Shown: positions 11,400 through 22,190, numbered from the stretch's first letter. The stretch is 64,000 nt of DNA from Bryoerythrophyllum caledonicum (GCA_963971425.1 OZ020514.1:21921406-21985405), one strand, 5' to 3'. Translations and numbers: made by a program. Notes: a model not told the origin generated them from the sequence alone.

Positions 11400-12308
11400 C
11401 TGCTATCCTATGAAGAAGAAATGCTGAGACGCATCGAGTTGGGGTAAGCTTTGACGTATTCTGCCCACTTTGGGTCATTGGGCCATAGAAGAGGATATCC
11501 AGTCAAATCGATGTTCTCACAAATATACTCACGGACAGGCAATCCCAATGAAAGCAAATCGGAATGGAACTAAATGACACCAGGAAGAACGACATTATTC
11601 ACGATCTCCTTGGAAGTCAGATCGAATGTCAGTGGATGCATCACATTGAAGGGACTGTTTCGGACATTATTGAAACGGCAGTCGTCAAAAAGATGAGTGC
11701 TTAGGCTATTTGCTCCTGTGCCTAACAGGCCGGACGGATGCAAAAAATAGGGTAGAAAGCCTACGGATATAAAGAGTCCGACCATTGAACGATGTGGTTG
11801 AAGCGTTGCAGAAACTGTTGTGGAAACAATGTCTAATTTGTCTAACAATGCCACACTATCCTTCAAGACCTATCATTTGTAATTTCAAAAAAGAGCTGGA
11901 TTGGTCACTCCAAACTGCCACAGTGAAGTTGGAAACATAGAACTCGAGAAACTCTTTGAGCATCGGCTGAAAGATGGTATGCCATTTTTTGTCGGCTCCA
12001 ACACCTTGCGCCATCAAGAGACCGTTCAAAGATAGGACAAGGAAGTACTTATTGACTCTCTCACATGGTCCGGCGCGGAGCAATAAAGACCACTCACTTG
12101 CGTTGCCAACTCCAGGATTAACCCATAGAAATGAATGGATAACGATGCATGAATTAAGAAACCATCAAGTGCATAGGAAGTTGAGATAATTACAAGCGAT
12201 GTTTATTATGGGTAAACATTCACACAAAGATAATATCACTGTGCGAACTCAAAAATAATAATCCATTATCATGACAAAAGTCACGAAAAGAAATGGAATG
12301 AATTTCAG

Positions 12309-12328
12309 CGTCGGCTGGCAGCCGACGG
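12309..12328. repeat. Tag-1 palindrome, perfect copy
   Basis: CGTCGGCTGGCAGCCGACGG lies in the FCPa-L intron between modules 1 and 2. The array R counterpart (32658-32677) reads GTTGGCTACTTGCCAAC: both outer C-G pairs changed to T-A. Confidence 0.9.
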
Positions 12329-13255
12329 ATTGACCTAACGTCTACTTGGAAGTGACCTTGGACGCTTCTCGCTTGGAAAGGACCAAATAAACTACTCCCA
12401 CTCCGGTTGTCCTAGAAGCAATGGAGGGTTCCCCGGGACGGCTACCAGCAAAGTTTTACAAGGGTCGACAGGCTTAGGTTCAAGGAAGGTCACCCTGCGG
12501 CCAAGAGGCACTCAGCGACGACGGCAGCATCAGGCACGACCGTATCCACACTGGCTGAGAGCTCATCATTCAATTCTGGATTTGCAACTTGAGGATGAGG
12601 ACAACGAGGCTTGTCACTCCGAAAGGGCTCGGCAAACTTCTTCACCATGAAAAGTGGTCCACAGTTGAGGTGTACTCGGGAACAGTCCAATCCAATTCTT
12701 TCATCGCACTTTGAAAGGAAACTATCACCGAGAGAGCTTGTCTACTCTCGCGGGCAGTCTTAGTTGAAGTGAGAGTGTAGGGCATTGGATGAATGGCATT
12801 ATATGGAGAATTCTTGACGTTCGAGTACGGATGAACGTCAATCAAGTGGGTGTTCGCCCTATTGGCTCCTTTTCCTATTAATTCCCCATAACTAAGAAGT
12901 AGCGTTGATAGCCTCTTGAGATAGAATTTCTTGACATCGACAGTATACCGAGCTACATCGCAAAGGATATTATCAAAGATATGTTTGATTCTGTGAAGAA
13001 TGTAATCAAACTGATCTTGCAGGTCATTAAGAAGAGTCTCCACTCCAGCCGGACTTTCGGAACTCCAACTCACGACAGTAAAATTATCAAAACAGTATTT
13101 GAGAAATTGTTGGGTGTGAGGCCGGAACTTAGTAACGCGGTGATCGCCATGCGTGAGATCCAAATCATTCAATTCAAACACAAGGAAGTAATCTTTGAGG
13201 GGTGTCAAACCCAACTGAACCATGGGCTCAAACGCTTTGGATTCTCGATCAGCAG

Positions 13256-13259
13256 CAAC
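13256..13259. other. Left target-site duplication (CAAC) of the nested element
   Basis: CAAC here matches 22403-22406. The empty paralogous site in array R (31724-31728, GGTTT on plus) reads AAAC on the corresponding strand. Confidence 0.75.
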
Positions 13260-13287
13260 ATGCCACATTTAAATAAATCTGGACTTT
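13260..13287 (+). repeat. Left terminal inverted repeat
   Basis: It pairs with 22375-22402; mismatches are at positions 4, 5, 14 and 20 of 28. Its inner part is also one arm of a hairpin at 13272-13321. Confidence 0.85.
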
Positions 13288-13321
13288 TGAAAGTCTAGAT
13301 TGGTCAAAGTCCAGATTTATT
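13272..13321. repeat. Perfect 16-bp hairpin overlapping the left TIR
   Basis: AATAAATCTGGACTTT (13272-13287) is repeated as AAAGTCCAGATTTATT (13306-13321). The right end has only a looser equivalent, with AAGTCC pieces near 22356-22380. Confidence 0.8.
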
Positions 13322-13358
13322 CAAGGAAAATCTAACAAAATATGATATAGAGGTGCTT

Positions 13359-14121
13359 CATAAGATCCTATGATCTAACAAAGATGGTCATTAAATTTTG
13401 AAAGTTAGAAACTTCACAAGAGAAACAATTAATAAATTGTAGGAATGTGTGATGTAGCAAGTGACCTTGCAAGGATAGGAGAATCATAGTAGAAGTGACC
13501 TTGCATCACAGGATAGGAAGATCCTACCATCACCATTTATTAGTACTATTGGAAGTGAGAAGAATAATGTATTTATTGCATCTACAGTGAGAAACAAACG
13601 TAGCATATAAGCACTTCCACTAGAAACAAAAGTATTTGAGGAGGGGTAATACATTCTAAAGAAATTATGACATCGCCTAGGTTTATGTACATGTGAGCAT
13701 CTTACATAGGCAGCTAGAAGAAGCAGGATCGTAGGATCCTGCTATCTCATTGGAAGAGTTTTAAGGAAATTACCAGATAATAGTACTGTTTAAATTGCAT
13801 CAAATGGCAGGAAAGTAACGTAGCAGAGTAGCAGTTAACGGTAGAATCAGAAGTATCTGAAAAGAGCTCATACATTGTTGACAATTAATGACATTGCCGA
13901 ATTATATGCATTATAATTAAAATAGATGTACACATTTATCATAGATAGCAAGGAGCAACAAAATCGAAGGATCCTACTATCTTGCTAGAAGAGTTCAAGA
14001 AAAAGACGAGCGATGAGAAAACTGTGCTATCTTGCTGGAAAACTTCTACGACATCACAAGTCCTGTTGTGGAAAGTCATAGCTGGATTTCGAGGAGGTCA
14101 AGGTCGCAGGATCCTACGATA
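13359..14121. repeat. Left subterminal block: five tag-2 palindromes in tandem duplications
   Basis: Tag-2-like sites lie at 13359-13375, 13512-13531, 13728-13747, 13962-13981 and 14102-14121, each centred on AGATCCTA or GGATCCT. Segments 13545-13760 and 13780-13995 are diverged copies of each other, spaced about 235 bp; each ends with the tag followed by a TATCT..(G/T)AAGAG phrase. No gene is seen here. Confidence 0.8.
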
Positions 14122-14437
14122 TTGCTAGAGAACCCTAATACCATCAAGGGTCCGCCACGTTTGCAGCTTCAAGATTAGCCAATGCTGCAATTCGGTCCCT
14201 CTTTGGAATCGTGCGGGTCTTAGAGTTCATTCTACCCGACGCGGAGGCAAATACGACGGCATCAACATGAACTTGAAGTGGACGTCATTTTTTCGGAACC
14301 CACGTTGCTGCCCAACAATCCTCATACTTCTTCTTGTGGTTTTTCAATTGATTTCTCGGCTCCCAGAATTGGATAATGAACTTTCCATATTCCGCATGCC
14401 CTCTTTCACAATTGACTGCTGAACATGCTCTCCCTAA

Positions 14438-17400
14438 CTAGACGGGATATATTTCGGGGTCAGAAGGACGGAGTAGGATCCATGATCCCACTCCGACATC
14501 TCGCCATGGATTCAAGGCGTCCTTCGGTCTCTCTTTCCTTGGGCCACAATAAAGTTCAGGTTCGTCATCTTCAGGTTCGTCATCTTCAGGTGTGACATCT
14601 CGACTGGTAATGAGGCACAATGGAGCTGGATCTGTGGCTCTCCAATCATGAATTGGCCAGAAGCTTTCTACGAAGGCCGCAGGAGTGGGAGGAAGAGGTT
14701 TCTCTAGTTCTGCAAGTATTCCATTCCAGTACTCGATATAAGGTGGAAAATCCTTACGAAAGCCCATACTTTCAAGCATCCCGCGTTCCCAGAATTCTAT
14801 ATAACCTCGAATTCCACACTTGATGAACGACCTCTTATCAAGGGCTTTGGAAACCTTCTCTCTTGCCTTCTCTGGATTGCCTGTGGAAGAAGGAACTTCA
14901 TCGCCCCACAACCGCTAGAAAGGTACAGGATTTGGGAGCCTGGAAGGTAGCATCGGTTTTCCGTCAGCATCCTCCTTCCAAAGACGGATAGCAGGCTTGT
15001 CTCTGGGTAGCCAGTGCGCATGAACTACAAGTTCCTTAAATCGCATGACGGGCCACCCTTCTTCATCTACGTAGAATTTAAAGAGGTGCATCTCTCCTAA
15101 GCCAACAAGTCTGTCAGCACCATCACGAATATAACCATGGACAAAAGATTTGAAATCAACAACCTCTCGAACAAACTCGGGCATAAAACAGCAAGTCCTG
15201 CGACTGCATGAAGGACATCATCAAATCCGCGACAATATAAGTATTCTGGTTCTTCAAGGTCTTGGATAAGTGGCTAAAGTAAGCATCAATATCCTCATGC
15301 GTGTGCCCGACTAATAAGAAACCAACTTGGATTTCTTTGAACACCCTTCGATAAGTCAACATCGATAAAAACGCCATGAGAAACTGGTTCTTATTGTCCT
15401 TTGCAGAGTTGTCAAGCTGCAAATATAACCTTTTTAAAAGGGGGACGGGTACAGTCGAGTTATTCGTTACCGGAGGTAAGAGCTGAATACATCTGGACTT
15501 CCCTCTGAGCATAGCTTCAAAGAAAGAATTGGCCGGCTCATGGGGAATAATTCTACGAGATTCACGAATGGGTGGTTCTTTGAGACGCCAAAGCAATCTC
15601 GCAAGGGAGGAGATAGTATAATTAGAGTCTCATGGCCACAAGTCAGTGGAGTAGTGAGCATAGGCACCATCTCCATGACCGTGCGTGACCATACCGATGA
15701 CGTTCATTGGGAACTGACCCAAGGGTGATGTGAGTTTGGTAGAAGCTCGCATACGAGGAATAGTTGTCTTGGCTGTATCCATTTTATCGTGGATAATACA
15801 AAGAATATTGCCCTTGTGCCGCTTCCACTCTTCTCTCCAGGTAGGGTACACACGCCTACACGAAGCTTAAAGGTTGCAGTGGGTTCGTTTCTGCTTCACG
15901 AACGAATTATATTCGACGGAACCCTTAACTGATGTGTCGATGTACTGCAATACCGTGTCACAGAGGATGCACTTTGCAAATGAGCTCCCAACGGATTTAA
16001 CCGCAACATTATTGAAGTGCTTCCTTCTGATTCTACTAACAGCGGATTGCGAAACCGCGGGCAACCCGCATTGTAGATTCGACTGCAAAAGAGTCAAAAC
16101 ATTGAGTGCGTCAGGTAAGTGCCCAGTGAGAATTGAACATAAATCAGATTGAGGATAACCACAGAATGGGAGGACTGTAAGATTATAGCATACCCTTGGC
16201 GATCGTAGGATCCTACCATGAACTAGATGTATAGAGCAAAGATAGAGGGTCTTTCAGGACATTATCATAATCATGAGGTGCTTAAAGTACACGTGAATGC
16301 AGAAAAGTGGTTCATGTGGTGTACTATGTAGAGTAATACCTCTGTGGCGTCAGCCTGGATCTTCTTCCAACTATGTCCAGAGGGTAGAAACTTTAGAGTG
16401 TCCATCCGCCTTGGTACTGTCAACCTCATCTGATTGGGCATGTGATCAGCACTCTCATTGATGATAGCCGTAATCGTACCAAGTGCTTGCACGGTTCCAA
16501 GGCGGGGTCGTTTGACGTCTTTGTTCCCGTGCGTAGAGGAAACGATACCCTTCTTGTATTGGTCCATATATTCGTGAAACTTTGATTTCGGTATGCCATG
16601 GATTTTGTACCACGCTGTAGCGCAAATATCCTGACCTAGTAAAGTGACATACTTTTGTTTCCGATTGTTGCCCATATAGCGTAATTGTCCACCCACAGAC
16701 CTTGCATAATCCCGGCGTTCGTCAAAGTCCTTCAGCCAAAACATCTGGCGAATGAAAAGGGTATCTTGGGGCCTGATTAAGCGCACGCATTCATCAGAAC
16801 AACATGATTGCGAACTCACTGCTTGAATTTCTTCCGGCATAGTCTTCTTAGCGAATGTGTTGAGCTTCTCCTCAGTCCGCTTTTTGCGACGAACAAACCG
16901 GTATGGTGCTTTTGGGCGGCCACCCAGGTGCGCATTCGCGTTCGGTGCGTCAGGTAGACGATTGAAATGGTCAAGCGTATCGCTAAGACTATGTCCTCCT
17001 TCGAATGCGCAGTCGGAAATGGGCCACCTCCGATGACTCATAATGTCACTAGGATCTCCGATGAAAACGTCGATTACTGTGACGCCAATGTTCCCCTCCC
17101 CCAAAGTACTATTTTCGAACAGCTCATCTGGATAGACGCAATTAATGCGACCAGAGGCCATAAGATCCCCATCACCGTTAAACCGCTTCACAACCTTCTC
17201 CACCCACTCTGCCTGAGGTACAAAAGGAGGAGTGTTTGTGGACCCAGAAGTTTTGCCTAAGGCCGAAGTCAGGACAAGGCTTGCTGTCTCCTAGAGAATT
17301 GTTCTACCAATTGATTCAGCCAAGACAGAGATGCCCTCCTGCATTGGATGAATTAGTAGACTTCGCGCCCGTGCATGTATCTCAACAGGTCGAAGAAGAG

Positions 17401-17674
17401 TCAATTCCGCGAACGTGATATCAATGTCGACGCCCAGCCAACACCTAGTAGGAATAGCTTCAATGACAATGGCATGTCCAACAACGCCATGTCCAAGGTA
17501 GCATAGTAAAACACTCATGCCCGGTTCATATCGGTTTTGCACGTCATTGGCATCAACATCAGGGTTAATGCTCGTAGAATCAGTAAACTCATCGTCCGGT
17601 CCGCAACTTGAAGACATTAAAGGCAACCGGAAAGAAATGGATCCAATAAACCTTCGATTGGCCCTGGTCTTCAA
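14438..17674 (-). pseudogene. DUF7869-type gene, copy C (candidate transposase of the nested element)
   Basis: Exon 1 (17674-16340) includes CCSDECVRLIRPQ, FIRQMFWLKDFDERRDYA, CATAWYKIHGIPKS, HGNKDVKRPR and TVQALGTI. A GT..AG intron (16083-16339) contains one tag 2. Exon 2 (16082 onward) has NVAVKSVGSSF, THGHGDGAYAHYSTDLWP, then the DUF7869 core with LYLQLDNSAKDNKNQF and GHTHEDIDAYFSHLSK near 15300. The end (14911-14438) has PLPPTPAAF, an acidic PEDDEPEDDEP stretch and ALNPWRDVGVGSWI. The LDN..HTHxDxD arrangement resembles an RNase-H-like acidic triad, but that is inference. Inactivating changes are TAG 17291-17293, TAA 15867-15869, TGA 15630-15632, a 1-nt shift near 15190 and TAG 14915-14917. 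It shares a divergent intergenic region with the FCP gene at 19290. Confidence 0.75.
16201..16219. repeat. Tag-2 palindrome in the copy C intron
   Basis: GATCGTAGGATCCTACCAT lies in intron 16083-16339, the position at which copies A and B carry tag 1. Confidence 0.85.
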
Positions 17675-19144
17675 TCTCCTGATGAATAAAAAATCGTAAG
17701 AGACAAATCAACAAATCAAGCCTGATGATACTAGATCGTAAGATCCTACGATGAACCATGATCTCAAGCTCACCCGTGATTTCCAGGTTTTGCGATCATC
17801 CCAGAGTATCAACAAATTGATCGTAAGATCCTACGATTGTTCGGTAACTCCTAAACGATCATAGGCGATAGTAAGATCCTACGATCATCCGAGAGTATCT
17901 ACAACATCCACATTCCTCGTTCGATACCGAACCAAAGAGATCGTAAGATCCTACGATCATTCCAGAACCCGATTTCGATCCTCGGTGATAGTAAGATCCT
18001 ACGATCTTCCAGATTACTCGGATGCCCTCAAAGCCCGTTTTCATCTACCACGAAATAGATCGTAGGATCATACGATCTTAAAATGACCCATGACAGATCA
18101 TCAAAGATAGTACTATCCTACGATCATCCGATATTATCATACGACCACCTAAGATCGTACAATCATCTTGACTGTACGGAAAGTACGTTTACGAACACAG
18201 TAATAGCTACTGAACTAGTTCATTTAAGCAATGGCAAAAGTTGATTCCACCACAAGTATGAGTAGTTTATAGAATATGATATAGACTAATTTAAAACAGC
18301 AAATACTTTACAAACCACCGCAGCATCTCACGATTAGAATTAGTTTTGAATCTATGATTCTGACTCACTTACAACAGCATCAACTCTGAAAACCACGGCG
18401 GCACTTGCATTTTTAAAATATTTGAAAACCTTCATGCGTAGAAAGTGGGGGAAGGAGAGAGTACCGTAGATTGTGATGGAACCGGAGAGAGATGGATCAA
18501 TACTAGCAGCGGGACAACAATGAAGCGCTCGATCAACTTGAGAAGCTCAGATCGACGTGATTGTGACGCTCACATTGATGTGAATGTGACGCTCACATTG
18601 ACGTGAAGGTAAAGATGAGCTTACAGCTTATAGCTCGCTACCTAAACTTGACAGAACATGACGAAGAGGTGTCGAAGTAGGTGAAGCCCAAGCTCGACTA
18701 AACACAAAGACGATACCGCATTTCTGACGCTCTAATACTCCAAGTTTCTTCAAAACACAATGCTCTCAGTTCTTGGGCAAATACAACTCTCTCAAACTCT
18801 AACTCTGCTGGAAATGAACTCAAAATGTTTGAACACTAAAAGCACAGCAACCTCTTCTTGATCTATAGAAAGCGGGAAGTTCATCAAGAATAGGTTGAAT
18901 CCTTGGCGGGGATAGAATCACAATCATTTTCAAGGACGTGGAGAGCTGTACGAGTGCCACTTCGAACGTAATTATTTCCAAGACGGAAAATGACAACAAC
19001 GGAGACAAGATAAAATATATTAGTAAAATTGTTCTTAAATTGTGGGAATGTCCAGTGATCATGAAGAACACACGTGTTTCAGTAGTACTCATGAACTTAC
19101 GAGAATTCGTCATGGTTACAATCATTAACCTGTTAGACTAGGTT
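17675..19144. promoter_or_regulatory. Divergent promoter region of the nested element
   Basis: Between the 5' ends of copy C and the FCP gene. The proximal half holds the tag-2 array (17734-18125). A short direct repeat GTGACGCTCACATTGA near 18560-18602 follows. No convincing ORF; the short frames at 18820-19141 lack any recognisable domain. Confidence 0.6.
17734..18125. repeat. Phased tag-2 array, about 120-bp period
   Basis: Seven 20-bp palindromes start at 17734, 17819, 17867, 17939, 17987, 18058 and 18106. From 17819 the spacing alternates 48, 72, 48, 71, 48. The first of each pair starts GATCGTA, the second GATAGTA, so the unit is a two-palindrome repeat of about 120 bp. A decayed half-site follows at 18153. 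Consensus GATCGTAAGATCCTACGATC. Confidence 0.9.
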
Positions 19145-19285
19145 AATAGTTCAGGGTTCTAGGTTCAGGGTTTAGAGTACAAGATAACAGACTCAAACTT
19201 CTAGGTTTAGGGTTCTAGGTATAGGGTTTTAGGTTTGGGGTCTTAGCTTCAGTGTTTGGGGTTCAGGTTTCTAGGATTAGAGTTA
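19145..19285 (+). promoter_or_regulatory. Degenerate TTTAGGG (telo-box-like) array before the FCP gene
   Basis: About a dozen GGGTT(C/T)TAGG / GGTTTAGGG-like units end 5 bp before ATG 19290. It is either an interstitial telomere-like tract or a 5' UTR/promoter element; the sequence alone does not decide. Confidence 0.5.
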
Positions 19286-19289
19286 GGAC

Positions 19290-20781
19290 ATGGAGACTAC
19301 GACGGATAATGAGCAGCACTCTGTCGCGAATACACTTGCTACGTTACAGGACATTGATTTGACTGTTTCACCCCCAGTAAGTAAAGCGCCGTTCGATAGG
19401 GAGCTTATCATAGGCATATTCGAGGAGGCTAGTCAGTCACTACAGGCCTTCAACCCTCCTAGGAATGTTTCGAATACACCTATTGTTGAGGACTACTTGG
19501 ATGACCCTTTGAATTTCAGTCAAGAAATTCAGCCAACAACCTTTAGGATCGTCCCAAGACCTGATGTTGAGGCTGATGCTGCTGAAAAGGGTCCTCCATC
19601 CGCACAACATACCGATGCAGGACCCTCTGCAAAAGGTATGAGCTATTAAATTCTACCATGTTGTTGTTTTCTGTGTATCTTTTATGTTCTATGTTCACAC
19701 TATTATCCTCAGGGGAATTCAGGATCGGCGATCCTTACGGCCATCGTAGGATCTTACGATCGCTTTGGATAGTGTAGTCTTTTTCGTTCCTATTGGGATG
19801 GTAGGATCCTACGATTCTAATGGGATGGTAGGATCCTACTATCCTTCAGCACTGTTGTCTCGAATGCTGGAAATTTATAAGTATTCTGAATGGCTTTTCG
19901 GTCGTGTATTCTTCACTAATTACCTCCTTTTTTTCGGCAGTTGAGATGTCGGGGACTGCTTAACGTCGTGTAAAGGTTCCATTATCGGCGGCACATAAGG
20001 GCTCTGGTTCCTCTAGAGAAAATATGATTCTAGACAATTCTACTGCTTATTATTAGTTTTCTGAATTGGAGACTCATGCTTGCAACGTTTGTTTTCTGTA
20101 GGAAAACTCAGTGCACCAGCCATTAAATCAGCCCCTAGATCAGCAAAGGTAAGGCAACCTTGGTACATTGTTGTGCTGGACTTGAATGGCTTTCTGATTC
20201 ATAGATCATACGATAAGGGGCGTAAAACTGTCGCTAGACCTGAGTGTGCAAATTTTCTGAAGGTGCTGACAAATAAGGCTACTATCGTGGTATGGAGTTG
20301 CGCCATGAGGAAAAATGTTGATAGCATGTTACAGGTGGCTTTGGGTAGTTCTACTGTAAACCTAACAGTTATGTCACAATCTGATATTGCGGAGTCGAGC
20401 TTTCCGAGAGCGGGGAACAATGTTGAGAAGAAGTACATGCTCAAGGACCTCAGAAACGTCAGGAAATATGTTGACCACGTAGACCTCAATCTGACATTGC
20501 TCATTGACGACAACCCGGAGAAGAACCTCCTCAACGATGAGTTCAGTGCGATTCATCCTCAAACGTCGACAAGTGACCTGAAGGACAAGTTCCTCATGAA
20601 CACTATGCTTCCATGGCTCGAGAATATGTTTTCCTCAAATCTCTCTGTGGCCGAATATGTCCGTAACCATCCCCTTCCTGGATGTCCGGTTCCTGGAGAA
20701 GTTAGGTCCACTACGTTGGCTCAGAACATCGTAATTGGGTGTTCCCGAAAATGGAATTCCAAAGTCGGGGCATTTCAATGA
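19290..20781 (+). CDS. FCP1-like gene of the nested element: N-terminal region and domain 1
   Basis: ATG 19290 opens an acidic N-terminal exon (TLQDIDLTVSPPVS) with a donor at AAAG|GTATGA (about 19636). A small second exon begins after TTCGGCAG (about 19942) and has a TAA at its Gln-like eighth codon. The main exon starts after TTTTCTGTAG at 20101 and encodes IVVLDLNGFLIHRSYD, ATIVVWSCAMRKN, LTLLIDDNPEKNLLN and IHPQTS, the normal order of an FCP1/NIF domain. Of all modules here this is closest to catalytic: the nucleophile Asp is kept (D-L-N-G), but the second Asp is Asn. Introns hold tag-2 copies (19742-19843). It is equivalent to module 3 of FCPb. Whether it is spliced to the 21155 exon is unresolved. 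Confidence 0.65.
19742..19843. repeat. Three tag-2 palindromes in the first intron
   Basis: CATCGTAGGATCTTACGATC (19742-19761), GATGGTAGGATCCTACGATT (19797-19816) and GATGGTAGGATCCTACTATC (19824-19843). Confidence 0.85.
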
Positions 20782-20938
20782 CTACTCACTCGTATCGGTG
20801 ATGTGTATATTTTGTATATTTTGTTTCAATATAAACTTGTAGGATGTACCTCTACTCTATCAGACACTCTTCAGTATTGAGGCCATCATCTTATTTTGAA
20901 TATTATTAATCGCAATATCTCCCATGAATTATCCTTAG

Positions 20939-21113
20939 GGTGGTAGGATCCTATGACCCTGAAGAATGTAGTTGTTAAGGATACTGTATGATTTTTGTGA
21001 TGCAGATAGCAGTGTGGTAGGATCCTACGACCCTCATGGATGGAGTAGTTAAGGATGTTGTATGGATGATTTGTTTGTAGTATGGATGGCAGTGTGGTGG
21101 GATCCTACGATGC
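20939..21113. repeat. Three tag-2 palindromes between FCP domains 1 and 2
   Basis: Centres GTAGGATCCTAT at 20939-20959, GTAGGATCCTAC at 21014-21033 and GTGGGATCCTAC at 21094-21113, spaced about 75-80 bp in diverged direct repeats sharing AAGGAT..TGTATG and GCAGTGTGGT phrases. Confidence 0.85.
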
Positions 21114-21154
21114 ATGATGTTGTTTATAACTTGTATCTTTCTCTATGATCACAG

Positions 21155-21781
21155 CGACGCGACGACTCGACAAAAGTTATCGTGTTGTCTGTCAACGGAT
21201 TGCTTTGTTTCGAGCAATACGATACCTGCTCCCCGCGACGCTTCAATCGGAACAACATCATTAATTGGCCTGGTCTCCTAGAGTTCTTCAGTATACTTAT
21301 GAGGTCGTTCCAAGTTGGTATATGGTCGTCCATGGTCCCCGCGCGCCTGAAGAAGGTCCTCGAAGTCCTCCTCCCCGAAGACATAAGGTCAAGACTTCTT
21401 TTTTGTTATGGACGAAACAAGTGTTCAAGGCCACAATTGTATCCTTTCTGTGACAAGGTTCTTCAGAGACTCTCAACGGACCGGAAGACGAAGCAGTTCT
21501 GTCTTCCTGACAAAATATTGATGGTTGATGACATGCCAATGAGTCATGTCTTCAACGGAGACCTCGCTTGCTACTTTCCGAAGTCATGGCATGGTGAAAT
21601 GACCTTACCCAACACATTCAATGTTATACCTAATATTGGCACAGCGTTGCTTCCGTTCATCCTTCCACTGCGATCTTACGCCTCGGTGAAGGAGTATCTG
21701 CGGGGGCACCCGATGGATGTAAAGTTTAATCGTAGACTCCTTGAACCATGGCACTTTGAGCGAGTGTTACGAAGTACGTAG
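21155..21781 (+). CDS. FCP1-like domain 2 of the nested element
   Basis: It begins after a CACAG acceptor at about 21154 and runs open to the stop at 21781. It has VIVLSVNGLLCFEQYD, FQVGIWSSMVP, KILMVDDMPMSHVFNG and VIPNIGTALLPFILPL, and matches FCPb module 4 along its length (VNGLLCFE, SRRDL-like loop, ALLPFI.PL). The catalytic D-x-D is S-V-N, so phosphatase chemistry is not expected, though the VDD acidic pair near the C-terminus is kept. It may be the 3' exon of the 19290 gene or a separate gene. No in-frame stop is seen in this exon. Confidence 0.65.
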   Translation, partial: RRDDSTKVIVLSVNGLLCFEQYDTCSPRRFNRNNIINWPGLLEFFSILMRSFQVGIWSSMVPARLKKVLEVLLPEDIRSRLLFCYGRNKCSRPQLYPFCDKVLQRLSTDRKTKQFCLPDKILMVDDMPMSHVFNGDLACYFPKSWHGEMTLPNTFNVIPNIGTALLPFILPLRSYASVKEYLRGHPMDVKFNRRLLEPWHFERVLRST

Positions 21782-22190
21782 TCGGTTCCCTACAGTGAGT
21801 TCTGTTGGCGTTGGTTTTCATCCAGTTTATTCTATGAATATATTTTTTTGATAGTCATCACCCCCATTCTCCATGCCTTTTCGGTTGCTTATTTTTTTGA
21901 TGTGTACTACATTGATTGCCCTACATGTATTGTTACACCGTAGGATCTTACTATGTACGCTATGTATCTTGAGCGAGTAATACAAAGTATGTAGCCGCTT
22001 CCCTACATTCAGTTCTTGAGCGGCTTACTTTTGTTCAGTATACTCTATGAGTAAAGTTATCAGTGGTTCATACCCCCATTCTCCGCGCCTAATTGAATGC
22101 TTCTTTGTTTGACGTGTACTACATTGATTGCCCTACATGTGTTGTTAGATTGTAGGATCCCACTATGTAAGCTATGTATCTTTGATCGCC
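21757..22190. repeat. Right subterminal tandem duplication, one tag-2 site per unit
   Basis: Units at about 21757-21970 and 21971-22190 share GAGCGAGT, TTCCCTACA, CACCCCCATTCTCC and ATTGATTGCCCTACATGT. Each ends with a degenerate tag 2 (21947-21965, 22150-22170). This mirrors the 235-bp duplicated block at the left end. Confidence 0.8.

Larger units (their letters stand above)
8633..13259. repeat. Inverted duplication, left arm (FCP array L)
   Basis: The reverse complement of this stretch matches 31731-35938 collinearly, including coding modules, introns and most tag positions. The match continues through 22403-22766 once the nested element is removed. By eye the arms are clearly alignable but diverged with indels. 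Array R lacks about 70 codons of module 2 and the start of module 4. Confidence 0.85.
11408..13259 (-). pseudogene. FCPa-L: FCP1-like gene, modules 1 and 2; 5' end displaced by the nested element
   Basis: Module 1 (13268-12642, open over 208 codons) contains KDYFLVFELNDLDL, FTVVSWSSESP and NTHLIDVHPYSNVKNSPYN, the usual order of FCP1/NIF domains. The catalytic D-x-D is E-L-N. An intron at about 12300-12490 carries tag 1 (12309-12328). Module 2 (12083-11570 and on to 11408) has NKYFLVLSLNGLLMAQ and HLFDDCRFNNVRNSP; it is broken between 11866 and 11856. The gene is cut at 13259 by the 9.1-kb element and continues at 22403-22769. Array R shows the uninterrupted arrangement. Phosphatase activity is unlikely given the lost nucleophile; a protein-binding role is speculation. 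Confidence 0.65.

Noticed and set aside
12981-13298. 105-codon plus-strand frame
   Set aside because: Antisense shadow of FCPa-L module 1, which has clear domain similarity.
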